64,000 nt of DNA, from positions 26,654,309 through 26,718,308 of the forward strand of contig OW203766.1 of assembly GCA_934045905.1 (NCBI GenBank), in the 5' to 3' direction. Below, one piece after another: positions 49,901 through 63,646 of this stretch. The number at the start of each line of letters is the position of its first letter. The first letter of the stretch is position 1. The translations under genes were made by a program, and so were the position numbers. The DNA comes from Leuctra nigra. Taxonomy: Eukaryota > Arthropoda > Insecta > Plecoptera > Leuctridae. The notes beneath the pieces are model-generated. The model was not told the DNA's origin. It worked only from the letters and a program-made list of their open reading frames with translations, and searched no databases.

Positions 49901-52900
49901 TAGAACAGTTGGGAAATGCATTTGCGGGAAATGCGGGAAACTGGAAAAGCCATCAACACGCGAGTTGCCTGCATAAATCCTAAGCAGAGTTTCTTTTTTA
50001 CCTAAATGACGATAAACAGTACGGATATACAACTACAATATATTTCGATCTAAAAGATTCGTGGCTCGAATCCAGGTTAACTCTAACCAGGTACTTTTCG
50101 ACATTTTCTTTTCCATTAATACATGATTTAATACTTATATTCGAGCTTAAAAAAAACTTATTCAGACATTTTCAAGAGAGTATATCAGCTTTATCCATTA
50201 GTTTACAAACCGAGTTTCTATATTTCAAATCTTCTTTGCATGTTTTCGACGAACATAAGATGGTAGGTACTTTACATCGGGAGACGAGCAATATACATTT
50301 ATATCTCTTTCACATGAGGTACGACAAGTGACAAGATATGAAGTCTGGACTAATTTTATCCCCTCAAGACGTAACTCGACGTGGATTCAGAACTTCAAGA
50401 CAGACTTGCTCTTCAGATGTTATGTCGGAAGTACATGGCATTACTAAGATTGCATTTCGCCGTGCACTTTTACGTTATTACGAAAGAGTTGGTGCGAGAT
50501 TAGAGCAACAAATCGCTGAAGAAGTTTATACTTTACGTAAACCGCTTTTCCAATTTCGGAAGTAAAATTGAATTTTCTCTCCGTAAGCTTTAATAAATAT
50601 TTTCTATCTTTTAATTGGTATTTATTCTAATCTCAGATTTAATTTCTCAATTGAATTTTTATCAACTGGAATTTATTTGAAAAAATTCAATTTGGAATTA
50701 GGTTTTTGCTCGAGTTAAAAAGTTACATTTTAGATTAGAATCTATCAAAGCGAGCATCAACTATCAACAGAATGATTTTGTCTTTCTTTCTGTGTTTTTC
50801 CGTGTGTCGACGTTCTGTGATCAAGATGAAATTTGAGAATCTTATAAACATCAATTTCAGAATAGACTGCCAGATTTATGTCTATACAATCCTGTAAATG
50901 ATACAATGTTTGGTTACACTTTAATTGATTTTATCTAAAATTATAAATTCTTGACATTTTCAGATGTTCTATTAAAAAAATGGAATGGTCGCTTAAAAAA
51001 TGATCGAACCTTGTTTTTAAAACTGATCCAGAGACTCAAACATATCGACACTCATCCACATCATTACAGCTCTGACGCAAGCTCGCTTATCATCGCTTAT
51101 TCCTGACTGAAACGGATGCAATGAATGTTCTGTAAGTTGATTGGTATTGAGTTTGATCCCCGGTTGACAAATAACACTCCATTTGCACTTCGCACGGGCG
51201 AAATATTTATTATTCATCATCGGCGAGGTAACAATAAAAAATGTGTTTTCGAACAATAGATGTTTGTTTTGTTCGAAGATTGTTTCGCTGGATGTTATTG
51301 ATGTGTTTCATGATTGGTTCTGGCGCCCAAGCTTCGCGTGAACACAGTTCAAACTGTTCAACTTTGATGAATGCTTTGAAATATTTTTTTTAGTGATTTA
51401 TTTGAAGTTAACAGTTAGAGAAAATGGCTTTGCATGATTTTTATTATTATTTGTTTTGTTGATTTATTGGAAGAGTTTTAGGAGATGTGTTTGAGGTTTG
51501 TGTGAGTTTAAATTAAGTTTGGACGAAGATTCTTCTCATTACGTTATTACGTTATAGGTACATGCCGATAAAAATATGTCGAAATAATAATATATTGATA
51601 ATCTGTTTGATAAAATAGTAATCAATCACTCGTTATAATTTAATAATAATAATCAGTTTAGACTGACACAAATTTATATAAAATCTGTACTGTGGATAAT
51701 GCATTTATATAGATTAAGTAAACATGGCCAAGTTATATTGTGAATATATTATTGTTTACACTATTATGTATACAAAATTATTTTTGAACTGTAAGGTTTA
51801 TTGATACGTACAATTTGTTGTTAATTATCCTTTGTTGATTGACTGTAATTTATTTCAAAACACACTGAAAAGTCAATACGGTTAATTTCTCTCTACTACA
51901 GGACAATGAAAAGTTGGAAAAGCTCTTATTTTTAAGCAAATTTTATTCTAGAATTCTATTCCTAATTTCCCATTGAAGTATTAAAATAAACAAAAAAAGA
52001 GTAATCCATCTCGTCATTTGTAGTGCAGATTCAGCCATTTCTCATTGTCATCAATGAAGTAACTTCGTGAAAAAAAAACACAACGCAAAATCCAGGGCAA
52101 TTTGTCACTTTGAAACGGGCGGCCATTTGTCCATTTTAACTTGAAGCTAGTTTATCTTTTTCAGGCATTTAATGAGCGTAATGGAGTTAACATGTCTGTC
52201 ATTGCGAGGTGGGAAAATGCGACGGCAGTCAGGGAAAAAATAGTTAATTGCAAGAACATTTACAACCTGGCGACTATAGAACCAAAAACTTTCAGCGATA
52301 AAGTGATAAAATAAAATGTAAATAGATTGTAATTGCATGCATGACAACCGCATGTACGTACATTAAGAGCTTAATTGACGATCAAAGTTGCAAATTGACT
52401 TTTATAGACTTTTCATTAAAGCTTTAGTTTTGTACTTCCTACATCAAACAGTCCAAACACGCAATCAATTTTTAATGTCTCATCATTGTAATTTGGTATT
52501 GATTTACCTACGTGATTTTGGTGTAAAAGATTTAACATTTCCGAAAATAATAATACCTAACCTCAATGCTCTCTTCATTCGAAATGATCATTTTCACGTC
52601 ATTTACAAGACTGTAATCGTAATAAACAGTTTACTCTTTAATGTATTGCATGTATTAGTGTGAATATAGGCCAAAGAGTAAAGTCGGTATTAATTAATCA
52701 TATAACGTTTTGTTGTCACTTGTGGAATGTGCATTAATTATGTGTACATTCAATTTACGTCCGAGAGAAAAATTTCTGCGGCAAGTGTCAACTTAGAAAC
52801 GACATTGAAAGGGAACTTTGAAAATTTACTAAATAACCGAATTCACTAAAGTGGATCTCTATCAAGAGAAGTAGAATGGAGGCCACAAAAAGTCTCAATT

Positions 52901-53082
52901 CTTGAAAAATATGTGTACAAATACAAATTTTATGTTGTCAAAAGTCCACTTAAAAATCGAGGAACCCTGATTCGTTGAGACATTTTGTTTTGAAATTTAC
53001 TTTTGACCACTTAATACCCACGGAATGAAACTTTTTTGTGGAGCTATTCTCTCCTCTCGTAATACAAATAGTAAATAAATAA

Positions 53083-53160
53083 AAGAAGGAAGAAGATATA
53101 CCAGGAACCAACTAGTAATAAAATACAAATATTGAACAGAAACACTGGTATTACACTGGT
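53083..53160 (+). repeat. Second, single-armed copy of the repeat forming the 25-kb hairpin
   Basis: Shares GAAGGAAGAAGATA-like sequence, ATACCAGGAACCAACTAG, AAAATACAAATATT and GAAACACTGGTATT with 24973-25052. There is no inverted partner here and the sequence diverges after 53150. Confidence 0.75.
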
Positions 53161-54865
53161 GGTAATTGTCATTAAGTGATATAATTAAAACATCGTGAAA
53201 AAGGCCACCAAACCTTACACTTTCACAACGAACTGATGGCCTAACCAGGCTGTATGTAGTATGTGTATTATTTCTTCACACCAATAAGTATTCCGAAAAC
53301 TATTTCCGAATGTATCGCCTCGAATTCATGGAAATGGGAAGCGAGAATACTCCAGGACAATTCGTCACTGTGAAAATCCCTGTCTGTTGTTTCCAGTGGG
53401 TGATGAAATAGTTTGAATATCCTCCAGGACGTGGCTGGAGCGCGCAGCTAATGCATCCTGGACAGTGATAGAGAACAGGATCAAACTTGCAGGACCAATC
53501 GCAGAGCGCTTCGAGAACGAAAACAACTTTATCTACAGTTTATTCTTCGATGAGCTTTGTATTTAATTTTTCAGATGGACAATCAATTTGAAATGAGTGA
53601 TAAAGTGTTTTGCTCGTGATTATTTTTCATCCTCTACTTTTATTCACAGATTGAGTTGGAAGTTCTGAGCTTTCATTTGACTCGTTTTTGTGTCTTTTGT
53701 CCATATAAAGGTCATCATAAAAATACAAGATATAAATAGATCGCTTCTACAGGCAAAATGGCTCTACCAATCTAATTTAAATGACTTTAAAGTGTGCTTT
53801 CCACAAATTACAAGTTACTGAAGCTACAAGCTGAAATGAAAGATTTTTAATAAAACTCACGAGCCTTTTGTGTGGATTTTATTTCCCATCTCTCTTGTTT
53901 CATTTTGTATCTTTGTATGCCGATTTCTTTTTATAATATTTCTTGTAATTTTGATTGATTTTTATCAATACAACATAAAAAGATACATTTCTATATAGCC
54001 TCATATTTCTGATACTTCGAGATAATTCTGTTCCAATTTATAACATTTATTTGGAATTAAGACGATTTGTATCACCTGTTTGAAAGGTAAATTATTTTGT
54101 TTCAGCCTTGAAATACTCTGACTTTGATGCCATCCGCCCCTAACGCATATCAAACGAATGCAGACACCAATATTATTTAAAACTATTCAAATTATAGGAA
54201 TCTCGATCACCCTTCCAGAAAGTTCATTGCATCATCAATCCACTCTCCCCTCCCACCCTCCCCTCCCACCCCGTCATCCCGTAGTAATCATCAGACAATT
54301 AGCGATAACTGAATATATTATAATTCTTTCTGCAGTTGAATTCTCGGACCAAGGGTGTGTAAAACCACCCCTGGGTTCTGAGGACATTAAATACTTACAG
54401 AACTTGTCGCTGTAATGCCTTTAGGGTAAATTTTAAGGTGCATCAATCGAAAACTATTTTTTTTTAAATATATTTAATGTCCGTTTTTATTTTATTATCT
54501 ATTTGATTAGCACTTACAAATTGCAAAAGCAAAGAACACCAAAGAACAAGATAAAGTTATTCTATTATAGGTATAATCATGGTTGTAACAATGCTATAAA
54601 TTGTAAGTCTAAATTACTATTTTTTTATTTTACTAGACACGAAATGTAACAATATATAAATAACCTCTGGAAAACAATACTTTTTTGGAACAATATCTTG
54701 GATGCAGTTTAGTCATTTAATAGCTCTTGAATGTAGTAAACCGCTTGGGTCCCCTTAATCCAAGACATTTGGATCACCTCATCATTCAAATGAGAGTACA
54801 TCTCTGATGGGGGAGGTGGAGGGCATCGGAAGTGAAAGCTATAAGTAGCCGCCATTTGCTGATAT

Positions 54866-54916
54866 CCGACGCTAGGCGTCGTGGCGTTGTCATACGAAGT
54901 CACAAGGTGGCGTCGT
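54866..54916. other. GGCGTC island
   Basis: CGACGCTAGGCGTCGTGGCG and, 20 bp later, GGTGGCGTCGTT. Confidence 0.6.
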
Positions 54917-56356
54917 TCTAGTTGTGACTCAACTGTCAGTTAAAGAAGTGTTGTAAGTTTCAAAACTATCAAGTATTCAAAATGCACTTAGCTAGATTTT
55001 AAAAGAATATTGATTGAAAGTAACGCTTTAATCCTTTTAATGTTTGTTATAATTTTTTTGATGGTCTGCTTTTTTAAATTTCTTCCACTCTGTTGAAATC
55101 GCATTGTTGACAGTTTACTAAAATATCAATTAAATCTAGTTTAAATGTTATGTGTATCAAATTCAAGATCAAGTTTTTAACTAAACTGTTAACTAATATT
55201 TTAACCTAAATTCATCAACATAATCTATTAATAAACTTCAATTATGCTATTCAAATATTTCTTTACTTAGTTGTCCTGTTGTTGTGGCTCATTTTGTAAA
55301 ATTACCTTGATCTTGACAGCTTAAACGATTAAAATTTAAATTACTCAGTTTTGAACAATTTATATACCTAATGGTGGTGTACGTTACATATTAGATAAAT
55401 TTCATCTATGCGGCTTATTACTCTCTTATCAAAATATTACATGAATAATGGAATATAATCGGAAAATTCGTTACAAGAATGTGAGAGTGTGGTTTTCTCA
55501 TTTTCCTTGTCTTTACTGGAAACCCATTAGTAAGGGTATATTTGCATAAGCAACATGGTCTCTAATGCAGTATCTCTATCACGTAGGTATATACAGTATC
55601 ATGTATCTCTAATATTATATGGTGTGTGTGTAGTTTTAATCAAAACTAAATTGATGCAAAGGCCAATCTATATTCAAAATGTATTGTCTACACGTGTTAT
55701 TATATTTATTACGGCCAAAATAAAAACAATACAATACAAGAAAGTTAATATTTTTATATCAACTCTGGGACTGACTATGAATACAAGATTCATAAACACA
55801 AACTATTTCATTTGTCCAAGAGCTCACCACCATAACAATATCTTATCATTATATCAGGACATTTTGCAATCCCTTCCTTCAAATATCCTTACACTAAAAG
55901 GATTACACCAAAGTACATTATTTTTACGACACTATCTTTTATACAAGCCAAGAAGTAGTTTTTCCGATATACCAATGATAAGATTTGGCTCTGAGAAGGT
56001 AGTAATATCTTTCTGGTAATACCCACAAGTGCTTTGGTAAGCTTAACTAAATGTCTAGACTGGTTTTCAGGGCGCTCGCCCGCAATGCAGGGGTGTAACC
56101 AAAGATGTTAGACGTCGTTAGCTTGGCGACAATCTCGAGTGGAATCGCACAATTGTCAGTAGGATATTGTCTTTTGCTGACCTTTTACGTTTATTAAAGA
56201 GATTATGTGTCTGTATATTGGTCATGTTGTGCTGAAGGCTTGGATGGGGTGGTAATAGGGGTCATTTAGTTGGATTGTTTTTCGGGGGGTCGCTGGTTAT
56301 TTCTAGATGAAGTTGTTTTGTTTTGGAGAGATCTTTCTCAATGGTTTTTTTCTTAT

Positions 56357-56460
56357 AGGGGCTGCCCAGGTCACACTGATCTACCTAACGGTATGAAATT
56401 TTGCAAACATAATCCAACATAGACCCTGTGTAATTTCTTTTTAGGAAGAACCGTTCATTA
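56357..56460 (+). repeat. GAGCGAGCG-family interspersed repeat, fragment
   Basis: GGGGCTGCCCAGGTCACACT followed by a TGAAATTTTGCAAACAT-type block parallels 63779-63832 (CTGCCCAGGTCAAACCGCAC, then CTGAAATTTTGTACACAT). Confidence 0.55.
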
Positions 56461-57647
56461 TAATGTTAATATTTTTCCTTAATTTTTGGTCCTATTTCTG
56501 AAAATATATGATAAAGTGATAATGAGTAAATGAGCCATTGTTTTTGCTCTCAGTTGCATTTTATGCTTTCTGCGTTAGGGAATGTCCGTTGTAATGGTGC
56601 ACACACAGGTGTTTTTTATACACACAATACCTTCTAGGTTCTAACGATGTATAATTTTTATGAGTTTGTTCACGAAATAATTAATCAAATATTCTCATAA
56701 CATTGAATATTCATAAACCATTTATTTTGCACACTTTGGGTGCGTCGGAATGAAAATAATAATTATTATGGTAAATATGAGAATCATTATTCTGTTATCG
56801 TTTATTTTGTATCAAGTTTGAATCGATTTGCATTTGTTGGAAACTTTACAACCTTTTTATATAAAAACTTCCTTCTGATAAAACAATTGAGAATTTGTAA
56901 AAAAAAACGATGAACATGGTTTTTGTAAATTTTCCACATGGGAAAATAATGTATTAGCGTATAAGCAAATTATAATATAATTGATAACATTAGGCCTATC
57001 CTTGGACAAACATAAACCCGCAAACTAATATTTTGGGTTTTTCTTAAGAATCGGTAGTAAGTAGAATGTGTGGCAGTTGATATCAACAAAAAAAATCAGG
57101 ATTTACTCAGGTTCTTGAATAAGTACATTTGCATTTATCTGAACTATAACAATGATATGTGACATTAAATACTCAAAAACAAATGTTTGAGTCGCCAAAT
57201 ATTGTAATTTTAAAAATCTGAATTCTCTCTTTTCCTCGTCACAATAGATAAAACTAAAACGCCTTATTGCCTCCTACCCTATTTCTTTAATTACCCCCAC
57301 CACTATTGTTGTTTAAGTTGAAAGCACGTGATTGCGCCCCCCCCCTCCCCTCCCCTCCCCACCAGCAGATAATCTCGCAGTTTGTATTCCTACCGCGAGT
57401 CGCACTGCTGTCTAGTTACACCATTAAGACTAGCCAGATGAATGATCAGAGATGCTGGAAGACGTTAGTCAAGACCAACTGACTCTTACTTAATATCTAG
57501 AGGAGACCCAGGAGAATACAAACAAAAAGGCTCCATTCAAGTTGACTAAACCTATCTTTGAATAGGGTAAATTAAGTTGAATGATGAACTTGAATATCGT
57601 ACGAAATGGAACCTTTTGTGTGGATTCTTACGAATTAGTTAAAATCT

Positions 57648-57785
57648 ATCCCTCAGAAGTAGAAGGAGTTCATTTCATTTATTCTTGAGGTGAGCTAAAA
57701 TTGAGTAATTCTGCCTACATCCAATTATATTTGTAATGATGACATACGTCATTGTGTGAGAGAATACTCACAGTATTTGTTGACA
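57648..57785 (+). repeat. Dispersed repeat, copy 2 of a pair
   Basis: CCTCAGAAGTAGAAGG, TTCATTTATTCTTGAGG, CATCCAATTATATTT and ACATACGTCATT occur in the same order and spacing as at 36040-36220. Confidence 0.55.
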
Positions 57786-58980
57786 TCACTCAAATGACAA
57801 TAGATAGAGTTTAATCCATAGGTCAAAAAGTGCCGTGAACCGGATCCCAGCAGAATCGGGAATTTTTAAGTTTTAGGCCCCTGGATTGTGCCCCAGGCCT
57901 CAGGATTGTGCCATAGTTTGTATCATCGACGATACAAAATGTATGTGCGTTGTACTTCTCTAACGCCTGTTTTCGTATAAAGTTCCTGATAGCTATCGTC
58001 TGGATTAAGCTGATATAGTATTCCAATTTAGTAGGTACTCAGTTGGTCATAAAGCAACAACCATTTTTATGCGGCCGATTACTGTTAGGAACTTTACCGG
58101 AAAATAGTAAAGTTGTGTATAGAAATCATCGTAAAACTTTTCAAAGAAGATCACACATTATCGATAAAGTTCAAGAGTTTACAATCAGAGATCATTTTCC
58201 TAGTTTATTCAGATTGCGTTCCTTATATACACGTCAAAATAATACACATTTTATACTCGTAATTCTAGAAAGAAATAATAGGGAAGTGCAAGGAAATGAT
58301 ACGAGAATGCACTGAGCTTGCATCTACCAGTACCAACACGTACCACTTTGCAAGTTACATCTTGGTTTACTTTCTGCATTGAAAGCTCTGCGCAATGCAT
58401 ACGAGATGGAAATATCGCAGAGCACGAGATTCTCAGTGATATCCCGTAGATCACGAGATACTTCACGTTAAATGGCAGGTTATTATTATGACATATTTTC
58501 ATCCTTTTATAGATTTGTTATCGTAATTCATGAGATTGTTATTGAGTTAATCGGGGGACGATTGAACTTATTGAACTATGTTATGTTTTGAACATATTCT
58601 CGATGTTTACAGAGTAATAACGTGCGAAATATCAAGTTATTTTATTTTTAATAATAGTGCAAATAGTGGAGACAAATTCGATTGAGAGGCTTAGTGCGAA
58701 AAGATGGGATACCTAAATCTAGCCAAATATTACAAGTTACAAATTACCACTGAGTTATAAAATTTATTGTAAAGAGTCAATCTATGGCCATAAAAAAAAT
58801 TACAAAAAAAATTATCAATATCAAGAAAATATAGTGTACACTGATAGTTAAATATTCAAAGCTGATAGGCAATAATTTAATTTTGATTTGTGGTAGTTAC
58901 CTACATTATTATTTAAAACAAAGTTTGAATTTTTTATTTTGGGAGTTTTCGTTATTTTATAAATTATTAACATGCTGTAA

Positions 58981-59030
58981 ACTAGGAAAACGCTCTGTGT
59001 AACGCGTTGATGAGCGAGCACCGACACGCG
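58981..59030 (+). repeat. AACGCGTTGATGAGCGAGC module
   Basis: The block TAGGAAAACGCTCTGTGTAA followed by CGCGTTGATGAGCGAGCAC recurs in reverse at 8048-8094 and, shortened, at 19799-19827 and near 29985-30012. It seems to be a separate module of the GAGCGAGCG repeat family. Confidence 0.6.
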
Positions 59031-59569
59031 CAACATCGCCAATCGAGCACGGTCCATTCAATCAAAGATAACTATACATCTTTACTGATTCACATCGCAG
59101 CATTACAAAAATGTTCTGGAAAAATTTTATAACAGATCAATGTACCATGAATTTGATACTTCTCCATCATCTCTGTGAACAGATAAAGCGCTTAAAATAG
59201 AAATTCTCGACCGATTGGGCTGGTATTGTGTAAATATGAGATTTTACATGTGCTATCTAGTCGAAACATTGCTTTTAACATAACTGTGAAACACGATCCA
59301 TATTCAAAAACAATAATATAATACCCATGTTGGTATACCTTACATAATACCTCCCTTTTGAATTGCAATATAATCCACACAATCAACAAGAATATGTTTT
59401 TCATTGAAACTGAGAATAGCCATACTTTGGTATAGGTACATAAAACAATCCAGAAAGCAGTGGAATTTCCCGATACCATATATTCTGACATTTTCAAACA
59501 TTGAAAAATATCAATAGGTGCATAAGTTATCTAATGATTGGGGTGAAAACTTGTAAAATATTTGAAAAT

Positions 59570-59770
59570 ATCCATGCAAAATTTGAACTTAATCTTAGCA
59601 TTGTGATTTTCGACCAATCGTGAGATATTTTCATTTTTGAACCAATCAGAGGTCAGCTCTCAAAAACTATACACTATTGAGTTAGAATGTTATTAGTATG
59701 TGTGCAAAATTTCAGCTCGATCGGAAAAAAATTGTGACCTGTGGCCAGAGAAAGTGTCCAAAAGTGCAGA
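59570..59770 (-). repeat. GAGCGAGCG-family interspersed repeat, inverted fragment
   Basis: TGTGCAAAATTTCAGCTCGATC at about 59701-59722 is the complement of the block at 7662-7683 in copy A. CAATCGTGAGATATTT and CAATCAGAGGTC on its left match the repeat's ATTGGTT segments in reverse. Confidence 0.6.
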
Positions 59771-60379
59771 ATGGAGAAATGCTCTGCATTTTCAACTATC
59801 AACATACGAGTTATCATAGTTTTCTTTCCGATAACTCACTCACCTACACTTGAATAAATCATACACACATATTATGTAACTTCCAACTCCCCCATGGAAC
59901 ATCTCCACACCGGTCAGATTCTTGAATACACCTCTCTGATTTGCCTCCACTTCAACTTGAATCTCTTCAGAGTTGGTTTATAGCGAAGATTCCGACGAAA
60001 CGCGACTGTTAAAATATTGATGGGTTATAGACAGGAAGTGAGGAAGTCAAAAGCAACCATCTCCCCCAAGTGGACAACTTTCTTCTTGCAATTCCGTCAA
60101 ACAGCTCTCAGGGGTCGGCCATTATGTTGGCGTCTTAAAAGATTATGTTTTATGTATTTGATATGAGATATGACATGGGGAGATGCAATATGAAGATAGC
60201 CACTATAACGTTAGAATTAAGATTTAATACATTTTGAAGTAATGGCTGTACTTGTATTGACTCCGTAATGGTGAATTGCTGTTGAAATGCTTATTGTTAC
60301 CATCTTTCCAGTATAGTTATTTGTCTGCATCAATGGCAAGAGGTTTTATCTATATTTGCGAGAAAATTATTAAAGGTCA

Positions 60380-60455
60380 ATAGTAAAATAGTATAGTATA
60401 ATAGTGTAGTATAATAGTATAGTATAGTGTATAATAGTATATTATGTATAGCATA
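60380..60455 (+). repeat. ATAGT-type short tandem repeat
   Basis: Imperfect units of ATAGTAT and TATAATAGT repeat for about 75 bp. Confidence 0.8.
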
Positions 60456-61703
60456 GCATGTTGTTACTTCGTGTACAAGTACCATGTACCTCGTTTTATG
60501 ATTTTATAGTGGGTACTATCATCATAATATTCACTTAGTGAAACCGTTGTGGTAATATCGCTTTCTTACCTTTATGATAAAACTAAACGATATGTTGTAT
60601 TCTTTACCGTCTAATAACAAGTTTATGAAAAATTCAAACAAATATTAATCATACATTTTAAAGTTTATAAAAAATTCCATAATACACAAAAATATTAAAA
60701 TATGTTCAAGGTTCTTCAAACTCTGAGGCTATTGAAATTAAAATGTCAATTGAATTTAATACACATTTCATTTCCGTCATCAAAAGCTCCTTTATTAATC
60801 AGAACTGATTGTCCTCTGAGACTAAAGATTCTTCTTAATCATTTTAAACCGGATATAGGGTGAGGAAGCCGTCTCGATGTCCTGTTTATAAGTGTCTCTA
60901 ATTGATAGGATGTTTCAATAAAATTAGTTTGTTGAACGGTCATTACTTTCCACATGACACATCATCCACTTTATGCCATATTCGGATCCTCTTGTCCTGT
61001 CATGTACCGAAAGGTGTAATAAAAAACAGTGAGGCATCCGCAAGGGGTTGTGTTTTTTTTTGACAAATATTGTTTGTTTGGAGTGGTGGCCTACTCCCCA
61101 TTGAGCATAATAAAACACTCCCTCTTGACTCCTCACCCACCCCCAACAAAACATCCACCCCTTGTTTTAATATTTTACTAACTTTTCCCGTGTCTCTAAA
61201 GAATGAATATATTAACAGTACTTTCATTTCTGCAGCATCATTCTTGCGATGCCTGGTGTATATTTCAAAGTACTTTGTGCCTATGATTTTTTTCTTTTAA
61301 CTTAGACCTGTGTTAATTAAAAACATCCGTTAATGATTTTTATGACGTCAAAACGCTCTCTTTATTAAAAAAAGAAGCAATGAATAGATCTCTCAATCAT
61401 ACGCAGTTACAGACATTTGATAACTTTTATTTTAAATTAATTGGATATTAAAAATTCATTTCCTTTGCAGCTGTCGCATCCGATGATGGCAAAAAAGGAT
61501 ATATTTTAATAAGTAACAAACTTTCCAATAATAAAATCTCGACCATTTTTCACAATTTTATATTTTACCCCCCATCTTTGGGGAAATCAGCCCCTTCTTG
61601 ACGCTTCAACCAGTACCTCGAAAAAGCAGCTTTCAAAAACTTTCCCCAGTCCTTCAACACTCTAGCAACTTTTCCGTCCATTCCTCTCGACTTTTCCAAG
61701 GGA

Positions 61704-61724
61704 GGGGGGGGGGGGGGGGGGGGG
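61704..61724. repeat. G21 homopolymer
   Basis: Twenty-one G in a row, about 270 bp before a GGCGTC island. Confidence 0.95.
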
Positions 61725-61973
61725 CAGAGAAATTAAGCCATTCGGCTATAGTGTTTGCATTTTGATGTAGTCTAAAGAGTTCCTTCCCCTAAACTGTAAC
61801 TTTCCATGGTGACATTTACCACCTCCGCCCCCTAACCCAAACCCCAAAACGTACACACACACACCCCCACACAGACACACACTCTCTCTTCGTATACGCG
61901 GTTCGTTTTACGGCTTCACTCGGCCAGGAAAATATATTTCCCACACCTCCCCATTTGTTACCATTAGCATTTA

Positions 61974-62037
61974 GCGGCGGCGTCGGCGTCGGCGTCGCGA
62001 CGGTACGTTTGGGCGTCGTTCCAATGGCGTCGTCGTG
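61974..62037 (+). other. GGCGTC island
   Basis: GGCGGCGTCGGCGTCGGCG, then GGGCGTCG and TGGCGTCGTCG: five hexamers in 60 bp, all in one orientation. Confidence 0.7.
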
Positions 62038-63180
62038 ATTCTTAACACTGCTAGAAACTTGTCAGCCACTTACTGAAATGTGGTGGATTTTAACGCATGT
62101 GTCATAGAGGGACAGATACTGCCGGCTTGTGTTTTTAGAAATATAGGATTTGGGGAAAACAATTTTCACGAAAGAGGGAAACTTCCTCTGGACATTTTAT
62201 GTCCACTTCTTTTTATTGTAACCGTTTTCCCTCAAATATCAACTTTTCCGTTTGAATGCTTTGGACTTGAGTATATTTTCTCTTGCCAAAGTGAATCATA
62301 ATAAAATTTTGTGAGTTCATTTATTTTTTTATTAATATTTTGGTGACCAATCGAATTTTTACTCAAACAGTATTAAAACTGTTGGTGAAAAAATGCTTTT
62401 GGCAGCCCATCCACCTCCTGAACGGTTTATTTGCCTGTATGTGACCTTTACATAATATTTTATTTCAATTTTAATTTCTCAATAATCAATTCCTCACATT
62501 CAAGAAAACATTTCTGACTAAATAGATTTTAAGAAATGTATACCTATAGTGAAACGTCATTTCCCATATGTGTACCAACTGCCTTCATTTAAGGCAGTTT
62601 AGTTAGTATAAAGGAGATAAACGTACAGATAAACGTCCATATAGCGGATCATTACAAGCATTTAGTCACTCTCTTCAGCCGCTAGGTAAGCGCCACCAGT
62701 CCAACTACAATTATTTAACCTAAGAGTTCAGCTCTAGGTGGCTTATGTTGCATAAGCTACAACATGGGCCATATTACAACCCCTAGAGTATTCCCCATTG
62801 CGCAAGCGCAATTGCGCTGATCTGATGTAAACACAAAGCCGTGTTGATTGTGACGTACGGAGCGACTACATAGGAAGGAAGCATGGATCTATGGCTTGCA
62901 GTTACATTATGTCCACCTTGTTAATTAGCATATTGATCATTGTTAACTAATTAGAGAGTAATTGAGGTGATATATTTGTCCGAGTAGAGTATTCGGTCAG
63001 GAGTTCGATGTTCTAGTAGGAAAACGCTTGGAGAACGCTTTGATGATACTTCAACTTGCAGATGTTGGCTATGTAGACTGAGGAAGTGATTCACGTTTTT
63101 ATCTGGATGCAATGTAATGCATTTTGCTTGATTGCTTGATCTTATTTTTTCAAGCATTTATTTCTAGATTCAATAAGGTA

Positions 63181-63390
63181 CACTCGGCCAAACAAAAATT
63201 GATCGTTGATCAAATTTGAATGACTGCTGGTCATGTCCCATACCAATCAAAGCTTGTTATTATCGTTAAAATGTGGGGTCACCTACTAGAGTGAGACAAG
63301 GAGATCGCTTGGACTGACTTCGGATGGTGCAATCTAACATTTATCAGTCAATCAAATTTAATCAACAATCAATTTTTGTTTGGCCGAGTG
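63181..63390. mobile_element. Tc1/mariner-like MITE, copy 2 (complete)
   Basis: A 210-bp element with inverted ends of about 49 bp, starting CACTCGGCCAAACAAAAAT and ending with its complement. TA is present on both sides (63179-63180 and 63391-63392), the duplication made by the Tc1/mariner superfamily. It has no coding capacity. The arms look well preserved, so this copy is younger than the one at 409. Confidence 0.85.
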
Positions 63391-63646
63391 TACATGAATA
63401 ATACAGAAATGTTTTACCAAAACATTTTCCAAAAATTTATAATTTTCTTGTTTAAGTTAAAACAAAATAACACTTTTGAATCGGTGCGGATAAAAACGCA
63501 ACTATTGCATAATTTTATTCCCTAGTTTTCTTTGTTTCTTTGTTTCTTAGTTTTCTTCAAATTTCAACTTTTTTGATATAGATCATTGATCAATGATCAT
63601 TATTATTAAATTATTGTGTACAAAATTAAAATTGTGTTTAATTTTT

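Larger units (their letters stand above)
53161..63180. other. No supported gene
   Basis: Mostly AT-rich DNA with repeat fragments listed separately. The longest open frame, 154 codons at 55555-56019 on the + strand, has no motif, no signal peptide and skewed A/T codons; I regard it as chance. Confidence 0.5.

Noticed and set aside
50338..50565. 75-codon frame with a charged helix-like sequence
   Set aside because: No recognised family and no splice or promoter context.
55555..56019. 154-codon open frame on the + strand
   Set aside because: No family motif, no signal peptide or clear membrane pattern, and no exon partners. Long chance frames are expected in 64 kb.
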